Shown piece by piece: positions 45,415-57,265 of a stretch of DNA of 64,000 nt. How positions within the stretch are numbered: position 1 is the stretch's first letter; each line of letters starts with the position of its first letter. The notes below the pieces were generated by a model. That model had not been told where the DNA came from. It worked only from the letters and a program-made list of their open reading frames with translations, and searched no databases. The stretch is taken from NCBI RefSeq assembly GCF_007565055.1, contig NC_044549.1, forward strand, positions 70,894,882 through 70,958,881, written 5' to 3'. The position numbers and the translations under genes are program-made. The stretch comes from Rhinopithecus roxellana (taxonomy: Eukaryota; Chordata; Mammalia; Primates; Cercopithecidae).

Positions 45415-46214
45415 CTATTGTACTGTGATGATTGAATATAACAGGAAAGTTGTATAAATGTTTTATCTCCAAACAGACAAATTTTTATGTGGCTACACTT
45501 TAAAAAGACAGGAGAAAACGTATTACTGAAAGAGCTGGTGAAAGAGGAATTATCCAGGGAAGGTTAATATATGAGGTGTTAATAAAGAAGTTCCCAAATC
45601 TTAGTGAGTCTACACAAAAATAGTTCATTTTGCCTTCTGCAAAGCCAAGTGCAAAATTCTCCATCAAAGGGTGACTCAGGGATCTAGGCTTTTTCCACCT
45701 ATGGGACCATTATCCTCTAATGCAGACTTTCTCAGAGTCCAGAGAAAACTTAAGATCTAATCACCTAAGGGATCTATGAATGTAAGGAATTAAAGTAACT
45801 CATATGCATCCACTAACTGCGTACCATCTTGGGAAGGACTGAGAAAATAGTCACACAAATAATTTTCAATGGACCTTAACTTGCTCACAGAACCTCAGGT
45901 GTGAAAGAATGCATTAGGGTCTCCTTGGAGTCCTCCACTAGATCCTCTGCCTCCTACCATCCAAGAGGGAAGAATGTTAAAGATTACCTGTGACATGTGA
46001 TGGCCCAGTCAGGCAGTGATGTGAAACTCTTTCACCCACCTTCCATTGACCAGAAATTTCATCCCTAATCATAGGAAGACCAGAATATATAATCTTTTTA
46101 TGTGTCCGGGAAGAAAGAATAGTTTTTGAGCATCCAGTCAGTCTTTGCCATAGGAGCTATGTATAGGTAACATTGGAAGGCTTTAGCTTACACATCATGT
46201 CTTCCTGGTGGATC
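45412..46214. other. No recognised feature
   Basis: Single-copy looking sequence. Confidence 0.4.
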
Positions 46215-46580
46215 ATCTAACCTATGTAATGCACTTAAAATAATGTCTGGCCAGGCACAGTGGCTCACACCTGTAATCCCAACGCTTTGGGTGGTCAAAG
46301 CTAGAGGATTACTTGAGCCCAGGAGTTTGAGGCTAGCCTGAGCAACATAGGAAGAGCCTGTCCCTACAAAATATAATTTAAAAACTATCCAGACATGGTA
46401 CTATGCACCTGTAGTCCTAGCCACTCCAGAGGTTGGGGTGGGAGGATTGCTGGAGCCCAGAAGTTTGGGGCTGTTGTGAGCTATGATCATGCCACTGCAC
46501 ACCAGCCTTGGCCACAGAGTGAGATACCATTTCTAAGAAAAAAAAAAAAAAATCTGGGACATAGGAAATGCTATGAGTTT
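46215..46580 (+). mobile_element. Alu SINE (AluJ-like), sense, inserted in a MIR/L2 3' end
   Basis: Alu body 46,249-46,553, 'ggccaggcacagtggctcac' to 'gagataccatttctaagaaa'. The host reads 'aatgcacttaaaataatgtc' before it and 'gggacataggaaatgctatg' after it, the two halves of a MIR/L2-type end. Confidence 0.88.
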
Positions 46581-47699
46581 TCTATTATGCTTGTGATCAT
46601 TTTTCTTATTAACATTATCATCACCATCATCAGCATTTACCATTACCAATGTTTACCATTACCCAGCATGAACATCACTCTATTAAAGATGCCCTTCAAA
46701 AGACTTTGTTTTGTGGGAAAAGAGAGAAGTTCCTATGGGTACCATCTAGATCTCTTCAATTAATTCATGGTCCTAGGTATTGTTCACCAGTTTATCTAAT
46801 TCTCAACTTAGAATACAGACAGAGCCTGGCTCTAGGAGAGAGGGACCATTTCATCAGGGAAGATTCACTGGCAGCTAGAAGCCTTGAGTAGCTGTGACAA
46901 CAGAGGTCCCAGTTCGGAGACCCAACAGTAGCTGTCAAGAGCTGGGATAATAGACAGCGAGAGTAAGGCCCTCCAGACCAGGTGCTGCATGCAGATGCTT
47001 ACCATGGGCTTCAGCAGACCAGCGCAGAAGAGAGAAAGCCTCACGGGCAAACTAGAGTATGTGGTGCTTCATAGAATAATTTCCTCTCACAGTTTTCCTA
47101 GTGCCTTTTCTACTTCCCAGGACCTTTGGTAAATGTTTTTGTTTAGCCTTTCTCAGTCAATGAAATTTCATTGTTCCACTAAAATGTGTAATTCCCCAAG
47201 GGAACCTTTCCAACAAGCTTTAGTGCACACTGGTTAACTCCCCAAATTCCCCATCTCAAGTGCCAGTCATGTGCTACTAAGTACTGAGCAGGGACCTCCC
47301 AGGGCAACACAGAGTGACTTTTTACTGCCTACTACTCTCAACAACTCCATCTCTTCCCCAAGACACAGACCAGAAAACCATATCTGCACCTTTACTTCTC
47401 AAGGCTAAAAAAGCTGGAACGATTAGAGACAGAAAGATCATCCACCTTACTGGATTTATCTTACACTATCTTTTTTTCCCTCCAAGTTGCACTTATTCTG
47501 AAGTCAAGGGTCTAGTTAACACTTAAAGTGTCCCCACTTGACAGAAGAATGAAATGACTGTGAAGAAATGGCTAGCAATCTGCCTTCCATAGAGAAAAGA
47601 CACTGGATGCGCTTTTGGAAAGCAGTCATCCTTCCCGACAATTTTAGGTGTCTTTCTGTCTTGGAGACAAATGTGATGGTTCATTTCCTATGACAGTTG
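46581..47699. other. Long stretch without recognised repeat
   Basis: A short ATC-rich run lies at 46,612-46,640; otherwise nothing recognised. Confidence 0.4.
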
Positions 47700-47962
47700 C
47701 AATTTCCTCAATGCACTGTTCTTTCCCTTGGCCTCTAATTAAAATTTTACCTATCCTTCAGATCTCAAGGGAGATGCCTCCTCCACCCTCTTACCCTGCA
47801 CTTCCTGCAACTTTCATGGTCCTTATCCCTTTTCTAAAGTAGACTTGAGCTCCCCTAGTATATTAGGAAGCTTGCAGGAATAAGATTTTTGTCCAGTTCA
47901 TTTCTGTATACTTCACAGTGATTAGCACAAGTTAAAATCTTAATAAATACTTTGAGATGACG
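47700..47962 (+). mobile_element. L2 LINE 3' region, sense
   Basis: 'ccttcagatctcaagggaga', 'gatgcctcctccaccctctt' and 'cttaataaatactttgagat' follow L2 to its end. Confidence 0.65.
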
Positions 47963-48394
47963 GAGTTCCTGTCAGCAATACTGCCTGAAATGAGAATGAA
48001 CAAATCGGATCTAAATGTTGGTTTATCAAAGGATAAAAGGTGAATTTGAACAAGAGTTCTAGGATGCCCATGAAATTCAAAAGGAATTTCATATCCACCT
48101 TCACTATGTGAACACAGTATTTCCCAAAGAGCAAAGTTACGAAGTTCTATAGCAAAATATTGTCCCAAGTCTCAAAATGTTTATTTGGTCTCCTTGTACA
48201 TAATTATCCAAAACATCCTACTAGTTTATTGGTACTAATCCTACTAAATTATTAGTAATTGTTAAGGGTCTTAACTACAGTGGGCACCTATAGGCACAGT
48301 CACGACAGGATGTAGGTACACATGACTTTCCAAGTATATGTTTAAGGCCAGACCTTTTTCTCCATGCTTACAAACATCACAACTAAAATCTACT

Positions 48395-48740
48395 TTTTCT
48401 TTCTTGACTACGTGCAGGGACTTGTGCTAAACCTTTCAGGATCTGCAATGATGAATAAGTCATACCAAAATGTAGCATCTATTTTACTTAAGAAGAATGA
48501 GGCACATACAAAAATAATAACAATGCACAACACAACATAATAGCTTTCAAATGAACCATCTAAAGAATGTTAGGAGAGTTCAGAGAATGAAAAGATCACA
48601 TCTGTTTGAATGAACCAGATAAAGGACCTTATTAGATGGCTTTTGAGAGAGGCCTTGAAATAGAGTTAAATTTAAGTGCAACATGATGTGATTAGAAGTA
48701 GGGAATCATTAACAATAGGACCAGTGACAAAGAAGCCAAG
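48395..48740 (-). mobile_element. L2-like fragment, antisense
   Basis: 'gactacgtgcagggacttgt', 'gatgaataagtcataccaaa' and 'tttgagagaggccttgaaat' match the complement of an L2-type 3' region, strongly diverged. Confidence 0.5.
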
Positions 48741-48881
48741 CATATAGTGAAAGGATTTTCATCTTTTGTGACACAACAATCTTATCATTTCGTTTAATTT
48801 TCTTGCACCTGTAGTCTTTCCTTAACTTTATTCAGATATTATATTATTTAATTTACTCAGTCTGAGACAATGTGAGGTATG

Positions 48882-48912
48882 ATGTGTGTGTGTGTGTGCG
48901 CGCGCGCGTGTG
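48882..48912. repeat. (TG)n(CG)n(TG)n alternating tract
   Basis: TG units, then four to five CG units, then TG again: about 30 bases of strict purine-pyrimidine alternation. CG runs of this kind are rare in mammalian DNA. Confidence 0.95.
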
Positions 48913-49547
48913 TAAGTAACTATGTATTAGTTGCATTGCAATGCCTTTTATGGTTTTAGTCTAAGACTGACCCTATCTAAGAATTATTGGCTTCAAGAAT
49001 AAGCAATAGGTTTTCAACTTCTTGACTGGTTCTCACAGCTCTAACTTGATGTTTTCCTTTGCTGTGAACCATCATTGCTGTCTCTGCTTTTAGATTCTCT
49101 ATGACTTTAGCTATTAACATCTATTTGGTTTGCTCCCAAACTTCAATTCCTTTGGATTTTGACTATTAATCGAATGTCCCTAATACACTATCATTCTATA
49201 CTGGGAAACCGGGAATGAAATTATTACATAGTTAAACATCAAACAGAAAATGCTTGACAAAAGATAACTTTGTGTACATTGGGAATGACACTTATTTTCT
49301 TCAATAATTTTTTTGCATAAAACAAACATTTTAATTATATGAACAGATGTTACTGTCACATATAGCTTACACTTTCCTGTGCTGATTGACCTTCTTATAT
49401 ACAAGTTATAAAATGAAAATAAATGAAAAACTTGTTACATTTTTATGATAAAAGTAAAAATAGAGCTGTAATTCATAATTATTTTCTAGTTTATTCCCAT
49501 TCGCTAATCTCTGGCAGTCTACAAATGAATGCATTAGGAAACAATGC
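48913..49547. other. No recognised feature
   Basis: AT-rich sequence with no assignment. Confidence 0.4.
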
Positions 49548-49967
49548 TGTCTTAGTCTGTTTTGTGTTGCTATAAAGGAATACCTAAGGCTAGGTAATTT
49601 TTAAAGAAAATATGTTTATTTGGATAACAAATCTGCAGGCCGTACAAGAAGCATAGTGCCCGCATCTGCTTCTAGTGAGGGCTTCAGGCTGCTTCCCCTC
49701 ATGATAGAAAGCAAAGCGGAGGAGCATGTGCTTTCCTATGGAAAGAGAAAGCAAGGGAGAGAGGGGAAGGGCCAGGCTCTCTGTAACAACCAGCTCTTAT
49801 GGGAACCAATAAGAGTGACAGCTCACTCATTATCTTCGGGACAACACCAAGGAATTCATGAAGGTGTCTGCTCCCGTGACACAAACATCCCTCACTGTGT
49901 CCCACCTTCAGCATTAGGGATCATATTTCAACATAAGGTTTGGAGGACAAACATCCCAATTAGGGCA
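49548..49967 (-). mobile_element. MST-type MaLR solo LTR, antisense, near full length
   Basis: Begins 'tgtcttagtctgttttgtgt' and ends 'ggacaaacatcccaattagg', the full reverse complement of an MSTA/MSTB-class LTR. A 149-codon frame across it (49,620-50,069) has no relation to a protein. No internal MaLR sequence is attached, so it is a solo LTR. Confidence 0.88.
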
Positions 49968-50469
49968 CATTTGCAATACACTGTTATATGCTTTAGATCC
50001 ATGCCAGTCCTGCTGTCTGTCACTGCTGTGTTTTTTAGCTCGCCCAAAGGAAAGGAAATCAACATTTGATTCATCCCTATTTGGTTTCCTTTGGCAATGC
50101 GAACTTAAATATTAATGAAGCATGATAATGATGGTGTATTATAATCACTGAAAAACTTAGAAAAACATAATGAGCACCTACAGAAATTCTATTTCTCACC
50201 AACTCCTCCATCCCCCTAGCCATATAGCCAACCGGCACACCATCTATTACCATCCCATTTTCTTCATTGCCTCATCTCCTTGGTCTGTTTCCAGAATCCT
50301 CTACCTTGACTTTTTTTTGTCAGACATTTAACATGAGGTCCTCACAAAGAAAACAAGTTAAAAGGAGAGCAAGATAAATTCTGCAATTTCATAAAGGTGG
50401 TTGTTTTCGGCACAGCTAAAAAAATTAATTTTCTTTGTGCACCCACATCAGTGTTGTGTGCTTTAGCAG
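49968..50469. other. No recognised feature
   Basis: No repeat or coding signal that I recognise. Confidence 0.4.
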
Positions 50470-50585
50470 ATAAGCTCCTTGGGAGCAGGGACCATGTTTT
50501 CATTAATTAGGTACAGGCTTTTTTAAAGCTTTTCATCCTGGACCAAGGTCTCAAGGTCCCTATAGGTGCTCAATAAATATTAAAC
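50470..50585 (+). mobile_element. L2 LINE 3' end, sense
   Basis: 'ctccttgggagcagggacca' and 'ataggtgctcaataaatatt' are the L2 terminus. Confidence 0.65.
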
Positions 50586-50611
50586 ACCAGCCATCATTGT
50601 CTAATGGCATT

Positions 50612-50720
50612 TATTAAGCATCCCTTTGCACACACTGCTGTTCAGAGAAAAGTTCAACAAAGTCCTGCCTGCTAGGAGTTTATGCTAAGAAATTAACAGC
50701 ACAGACACAGCCTTGCAATA
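50612..50720 (-). mobile_element. L2 LINE 3' end, antisense
   Basis: 'gcatttattaagcatccctt' and 'ctgcctgctaggagtttatg' are the complement of the L2 end, tail-to-tail with the sense copy just upstream. Confidence 0.55.
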
Positions 50721-51069
50721 AACTGATAAAATTAATGAACCCTTTTACATTGTGTTCAAAGACACAAAGAATTTACGCAATGGTCTTAAGTAAATATTCA
50801 CACTCTTTATTTTGGTTGATTTTCATTCAAACTGGCTATCATTTATTGAATCCTGAGTCACCAGTCCTATGGCAAGTTCAGAGAAATATAGAGTATGCTC
50901 TTTACGTAAAAGATCTCACAACTTATTCATAGTTACTTAAATCTTAAGTTTTACAATAAGGTAACTACTTGCATAAATTCAGCAGAGACGCATGAAGAAA
51001 TGGTTAAAGTGGGGTTAGGACTGGAGTGGTCTTAGGTAAATGTTGAGCAGATTTCTACAATTATCCTTT
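50721..51069. other. No recognised feature
   Basis: AT-rich; nothing recognised. Confidence 0.4.
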
Positions 51070-51339
51070 ATTAAAGTTACAATTTATTTATTTATTTTTA
51101 GTTTTTAAAATTTGTATAAATGTAAGCGGTACAAATGCAGTTTTGTTACATGGATATATTGTGTACTGGTAAACTCTGGGCTTTTAGTGTAACTATCACT
51201 GAAATAATGTACATTGTACCCAAAATAACTTCTCATCTCTCATCCCCTCCCACCCTTCCACCATTCTCAGTCTTCAATGTTTATCATTCCACACTCCACA
51301 TCCACAAAGCTAAGCATATTGCTTAAAAAATACAAATTA
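51070..51339 (-). mobile_element. L1MA-like 3' UTR fragment, antisense
   Basis: 'aatttatttatttattttta', 'ttttagtgtaactatcactg' and 'ataatgtacattgtacccaa' are the complement of an older L1 3' end. The full-length L1PA lies directly against it in the opposite orientation. Confidence 0.7.
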
Positions 51340-52374
51340 GAGGGCGGAGCAAGATGGCCGAATAGGAACAGCTCCAGTCTCCAACTCCCAGCGCGAGCGA
51401 CACAGAAGACCGGTGATTTCTGCATTTTCAACTGAGGTACTGGGGTCATCTCACTAGGGAGTGCCGGACAATCGGTGCTGGTCAGCTGCTGCAGCCTGAC
51501 CAGCGAGAGCTGAAGCAGGGCGAGGCATCGCCTCACCTGGAAGTGCAAGGGGGAAGGGAATCCGTTTTCCTAGCCAGGGGAACTGAGACACACAACACCT
51601 GGAAAATCGGGTAACTCCCACCCCAATATGGCACTTTAAGCAAAGAGGCACACCAGGAGAAAATATCCCAAGCCTGGCCGGGAGGGTCCCACGCTCACGG
51701 AGCCTCCCTCACTGCTAACACAGCAGTCTGCCGCGATCTATCAGCAAGGCAGCAGCGAGGCTGGGGGAGGGGGGGCCCGCCATTGCTGAGGCTTAAGTAG
51801 GTAAACAAAGCCAATGGGAAGCTCGAATTGGGTGGAGCTCACAGCAGCTCAAGGAAGCCTGCCTGTCTCTGTAGTCTCCACCTCTGGGGACAGCGCACAG
51901 CTGAAGACCAACAGGGGAAACAGCGGGGGCCGGTGCAGACGCGAAAGACTCTGTCTGACAGCTTTGGGGAGAGCTGTGGATCTCCCAACTCGGAGGTTGA
52001 GATCTGAGAACGGACAGACTGCCTGCTCAGGTGTGTCCCTGACCCCTGAGTAGCCTAGCTGGGAGAAATCCCCCACTAGGGGCAGTCTGACACCCCACAC
52101 CTCACAGGGTGGAGTACACCCCTGAGAGGAAACTTCCAAAGAAAGAATCAGACAGGTACACTCGCTGTTCAGCAATATTCTATCTTCGGCAACCTCTGCT
52201 GCTGATACCCAGGCAAACAGGGTCTGGAGTGGACCTCAAGCAATCTCCAACAGACCAACAGACAGTCCTTCTGACTGTCAGAAGGAAAACTATCAAACAG
52301 GAAGGACACCTATACCAAAACCCCCATCAGTACGTCACCACCATCGAAGACCAGAGACAGATAAAACCACAAAG
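51340..52374 (+). promoter_or_regulatory. L1 5' UTR with internal RNA polymerase II promoter
   Basis: Begins 'agggcggagcaagatggccg'. The 'caagatggccg' core is the YY1 site that positions L1 transcription in this family; one C of the usual 'gccaagatgg' is missing. The 1,035-bp UTR is CpG-rich relative to the window and includes a G run at about 51,763-51,775. In known primate L1s this region also drives antisense transcription; whether this copy does is unknown. Confidence 0.85.
52140..52265 (+). promoter_or_regulatory. Region matching the 129-bp L1 5' UTR element lost in young human L1s
   Basis: 'gctgttcagcaatattctat', 'ctgctgctgatacccaggca' and 'gggtctggagtggacctcaa' correspond to the segment present in older L1PA subfamilies and deleted in part of L1PA3 and all younger human L1s. 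The KRAB zinc-finger repressor ZNF93 is known to bind that element in human L1PA. Its presence marks this copy as pre-L1PA3 type; boundaries are approximate and binding is not shown here. Confidence 0.6.
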
Positions 52375-53391
52375 ATGGGGAAGAAGCAGGGCAGAAAAGC
52401 TGGAAATTCAAAAAATAAGAGCGCATCTCCCCCTGCAAAGGAGCGCAGCCCATCGCCAGCAACGGATCAAAGCTGGTCAGAGAATGACTTGGACGAGAGG
52501 AGAGAAGAAGGCTTCAGTCCATCAAACTTATCAGAGCTAAAGGAGGAATTACGTACCCAGCGCAAAGAAACTAAAAATCTTGAAAAAAGAGTGGAAGAAT
52601 TGACAGCTAGACTAATTAATGCAGAGAAGATCATAAACGAAATGACAGAGATGAAAACCATGACACGAGAAATACGTGACAAATGCACAAGCTTCAGTAA
52701 CCGACTCGATCAACTGGAAGAAAGAGTATCAGCGATTGAAGATCAAATGAATGAAATGAAGCGAGAAGAGAAACCAAAAGAAAAAAGAAGAAAAAGAAAT
52801 GAGCAAAGCCTGCAAGAAGTATGGGATTACGAAAAAAACCAAATATACGTCTGATTGGGGTGCCTGAAAGTGAGGGGGAAAATGGAACCAAGTTGGAAAA
52901 CACTCTTCAGGATATCATCCAGGAGAAACTTCCCCAACCTAGTAGGGCAGGCCAACATTCAAATTCAGGAAATACAGAGAACGCCACAAAGATACTCCTC
53001 GAGAAGAGCAACTCTAAGACACATAATTGCCAGATTCACCAAAGTTGAAATGAAGGAAAAAATCTTAAGGGCAGCCACAGAGAAAGGTCGGGTTACCCAC
53101 AAAGGGAAGCACATCAGACTAACAGCAGATCTCTCGGCAGAAACTCTACAAGCCAGAAGAGAGTGGGGGCCAATATTCAACGTTCTTAAAGAAAAGAATT
53201 TTCAACCCAGAATTTCATATCCAGCCAAACTAAGTTTCATAAGTGAAGGAGGAATAAAATCCTTCACAGATAAGCAAATGCTTAGAGATTTTGTCACCAC
53301 CAGGCCTGCCTTACAAGAGACCCTGAAGGAAGCCCTAAACATGGAAAGGAACAACCGGTACCAGCCATCGCAAAAACATGCCAAAATGTAA
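52375..53391 (+). pseudogene. L1 ORF1p, two compensating frameshifts
   Basis: ORF1p is the RNA-binding chaperone of L1, forming trimers through a coiled coil, followed by an RRM and a C-terminal domain. The start 'atggggaagaagcag' gives a basic N-terminus, then a heptad-rich stretch at about residues 50-150. Near 52,835 the frame is lost after residue ~152 ('LQEVWDYEK'). The next ~90 bases read correctly only in another frame ('RLIGVPESEGENGTKLENTL'). Near 52,925 an extra base in 'gagaaacttcccc' restores the original frame to the end ('RNNRYQPSQKHAKM'). Net length is 339 codons including the stop, the same as an intact gene, so one deletion and one insertion cancel out. The first frame ends at residue 159, so no full protein is made. 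Confidence 0.93.
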
Positions 53392-53454
53392 AGACCATCG
53401 AGGCTAGGAAGAAACTGCATCAACTAACGAGCAAAATAACCAGTTAATATCATA

Positions 53455-56400
53455 ATGGCAGGATCAAGTTCACACATAACAATATTAACCTTAAATGTTA
53501 ATGGACTAAATGCTCCAATTAAAAGACACAGACTGGCAAACTGGATCAAGAGTCAAGACCCATCAGTCTGCTGTATTCAGGAGACCCATCTCACATGCAG
53601 AGACATACATAGGCTCAAAATAAAGGGATGGAGGAAGACCTACCAAGCAAATGGAGAACAAAAAAAGCAGGGTTGCAATCCTTGTCTCTGATAAAACAGA
53701 CTTTAAACCATCAAAGATCAAAAGAGACAAAGAAGGCCATTACATAATGGTAAAGGGATCAATTCAACAGGAAGAGCTAACTCTCCTAAATATATATGCA
53801 CCCAATACAGGAGCACCCAGATTCATAAAGCAAGTCCTTAAAGACTTACAAAGAGACTTAGACTCCCATACATAATAATGGGAGACTTCAACACTCCGCT
53901 GTCAACATTAGACAGATCAACGAGACAGAAAGTTAACAAGGATATCCAGGAATTGAACTCATCTCTGCACCAAGTGGACCTAATAGACATCTATAGAACT
54001 CTCCACCCAAATCAACAGAATATACATTCTTCTCAGCACCACATCGCACTTATTCCAAAATTGACCACATAATTGGAAGTAAGCACTCCTCAGCAAATGT
54101 ACAAGAACAGAAATTATAACAAACTGTCTCTCAGACCACAGTGCAATCAAACTAGAACTCAGGACTAAGAAACTCAATCAAAACCGCTCAACTACATGGA
54201 AACTGAACAACCTGCTCCTGAATGACTACTGGGTACATAACGAAATGAAAGCAGAAATAAAGATGTCTTTGAAACCAATGAGAACAAAGATACAACATAC
54301 CAGAATCTCTGGGACACATTAAAGCAGTGTGTAGAGGGAAATTTATAGCACTAAATGCCCACAAGAGAAAGCAGGAAAGATCTAAAATTGACACTCTAAC
54401 ATCACAATTAAAAGAACTAGAGAGGCAAGAGCAAACACATTCAAAAGCTAGCAGAAGGCAAGAAATAATTAAGATCAGAGCCGAACTGAAGGAGATAGAG
54501 ACACAAAAACCCTCCAAAAAATCAATGAATCCAGGAGTTGGTTTTTGAAAAGATCAACAAATTGACAGAACCGCTAGCAAGGCTAATAAAGAAGAAAAGA
54601 GAGAGGAATCAAATAGATGCAATTAAAAATGATAAAGGGGATATCACCACTGACCCCACAGAAATACAAACTACCATCAGAGAATACTATAAACGCCTCT
54701 ACGCAAATCAACTAGAAAATCTAGAAGAAATGGATAATTTACTGGACACTTACACTCTCCCAAGGCTAAACCAGGAAGAAGTTGAATCCCTGAATAGACC
54801 AATAGCAGCTCTGAAATTGAGGCAACAATTAATAGCCTACCCACCAAAAACAGTCCAGGACCAGATGGATTCACAGCTGAATTCTACCAGAGGTACAAGG
54901 AGGAGCTGGTACCATTCCTTCTGAAACTATTCCAATCCATAGAAAAAGAGGGAATCCTCCCTAACTCATTTTATGAGGCCAACATCATCCTGATACCAAA
55001 GCCTGGCAGAGACACAACAAAAAAAGAGAATTTTAGACCAATATCCCTGATGAACATCGATGCAAAAATCCTCAATAAAATACTGGCAAACCGGATTCAG
55101 CAGCACATCAAAAAGCTTATCCACCATGATCAAGTGGGCTTCAATCCCTGGGATGCAAGGCTTGGTTCAACATTCGCAAATCAATAAACGTAATCCAGCA
55201 TATAAACAGAACCAAAGACAAGAACCACATGATTGTCTCAATAGATGCAGAAAAGGCTTTGACAAATTCAACAGCCCTTCATGCTAAAAACGCTCAATAA
55301 ATTCGGTATTGATGGAACGTACCTCAAAATAATAAGAGCTATTTATGACAAACCCACAGCTAATATCATACTGAATGGGCAAAAACTGGAAAAATTCCCT
55401 TTGAAAACTGGCACAAGACAGGGATGCCCTCTCTCACCACTCCTATTCAACATAGTGTTGGAAGTTCTGGCTAGGGCAATCAGGCAAGAGAAAGAAATCA
55501 AGGGTATCCATTAGGAAAAGAAGAAGTCAAATTGTCCCTGTTTGCAGATGACATGATTGTATATTGAGAAAACCCCATTGTCTCAGCCCAAAATCTCCTT
55601 AAGCTGATAAGCAACTTCAGCAAAGTCTCAGGATACAAAATTAATGTGCAAAAATCACAAGCATTCTTATACACCAGTAACAGACAACAGAGAGCCAATC
55701 AGGAATGAACTTCCATTCACAATTGCTTCAAAGAGAATAAAATACCTAGGAATCCAGCTTACAAGGGATGTAAAGGACCTCTTCAAGGAGAACTACAAAC
55801 CACTGCTCAGTGAAATCAAAGAGGACACAAACAAATGGAAGAACATACCATGCTCATGGATAGGAAGAATCAATATCGTGAAAATGGCCATACTGCCCAA
55901 GGTTATTTATAGATTCAATGCCATCCCCATCAAGCTACCAATGAGTTTCTTCACAGAATTGGAAAAAACTACTTTAAAGTTCATATGGAACCAAAAAAGA
56001 GCCCGCATTGCCAAGACAATCCTAAGTCAAAAGGACAAAGCTGGAGGCGTCACACTACCTGACTTCAAACTATACTACAAGGCTACAGTAACCAAAACAG
56101 CATGGTACTGGTACCAAAACAGAGATATAGACCAATGGAACAGAACAGAGTCCTCAGAAATAATACCGCACATCTACAGCCATCTGATCTTTGACAAACC
56201 TGAGAGAAACAAGAAATGGGGAAAGGATTCCCTATTTAATAAATGGTGCTGGGAAAATTGGCTAGCCATAAGTAGAAAGCTGAAACTGGATCCTTTCCTT
56301 ACCCCTTATACGAAGATTAATTCAAGATGGATTAGAGACTTAAATGTTAGACCTAATACCATAAAAACCCTAGAAGAAAATCTAGGTAGTACCATTCAGG

Positions 56401-57265
56401 ACATAGGCATGGGCAAGGACTTCATGTCTAAAACACCAAAAGCAACGGCAGCAAAAGCCAAAATTGATAAATGGGATCTCATTAAACTAAAGAGCTTTTG
56501 CACAGCAAAAGAAACTACCGTCAGAGTGAACAGGCAACCTACAGAATGGGAGAAAATTTTTGCAACCTACTCATCTGACAAAGGGCTAATATCCAGAATC
56601 TACAAAGAACTCAAACAAATATACGAGAAAAATCAAACAACCCCATCAAAAAGTGGGGAAAGGATATGAACAGACATTTCTCAAAAGAAGATATTCATAC
56701 AGCCAACAGACACATGAAAAAATGCTCATCACTCGCCATCAGAGAAATGCAAATCAAAACCACAATGAGATACCATCTCACACCAGTTAGAATGGCAATC
56801 ATTAAGAAGTCAGGAAACAACAGGTGTTGGAGAGGATGTGGAGAAATAGGAACACTTTTACACTGTTGGTGGGATTGTAAACTAGTTCAACCATTATGGA
56901 AAACAGTATGGCAATTCCTCAAGGATCTAGAACTAGATGTCCCATATGACCCAGCCATCCCACTACTCGGTATATACCCAAAGGATTATAAATTATTCTA
57001 CTACAAAGACACATGTACACGTATGTTTATTGCGGCACTATTCACAATAGCAAAGACTTGGAATCAACCCAAATGTCCATCTGTGACAGACTGGATTAAG
57101 AAAATGTGGCACATATACACCATGGAATACTATGCAGCCATAAAAAAGGATGAGTTTGCGTCCTTTGTAGGGACATGGATGCAGCTGGAAACCATCATTC
57201 TTAGCAAACTATCACAAGAACAGAAAACCAAACACCGCATGTTCTCACTCATAGGTGGGAACTGA
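53455..57265 (+). pseudogene. L1 ORF2p (endonuclease-reverse transcriptase), heavily broken
   Basis: ORF2p carries an N-terminal APE-type endonuclease, a reverse transcriptase and a C-terminal cysteine-rich domain. The start 'atggcaggatcaagttca' follows the 63-bp spacer. Endonuclease landmarks: 'QETHLT' (first frame), 'MGDFNTPL' (53,878), 'SDHSAI' (about 54,128). RT active site: 'FADD' at 55,541-55,552, followed four codons later by an in-frame TGA (55,565-55,567). The Cys/His cluster lies in the last 199-codon frame (56,666-57,265). The correct reading changes frame at least eight times, often at A-runs (about 53,665, 53,870, 54,515, 56,635). The longest intact piece is 55,644-56,669 (341 codons), C-terminal to the RT core. 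The span is 3,811 bases, 17 short of the usual 3,828. Confidence 0.95.

Noticed and set aside
46395..46763. 122-codon + strand open frame
   Set aside because: Begins in the second half of a sense Alu and reads through its A-tail (a lysine run).
49620..50069. 149-codon + strand open frame
   Set aside because: Lies almost entirely within an antisense MST LTR, which does not code in that frame.
55644..56669. 341-codon frame as an independent gene
   Set aside because: It is the part of L1 ORF2 downstream of the reverse-transcriptase core; its start is set by upstream frameshifts.
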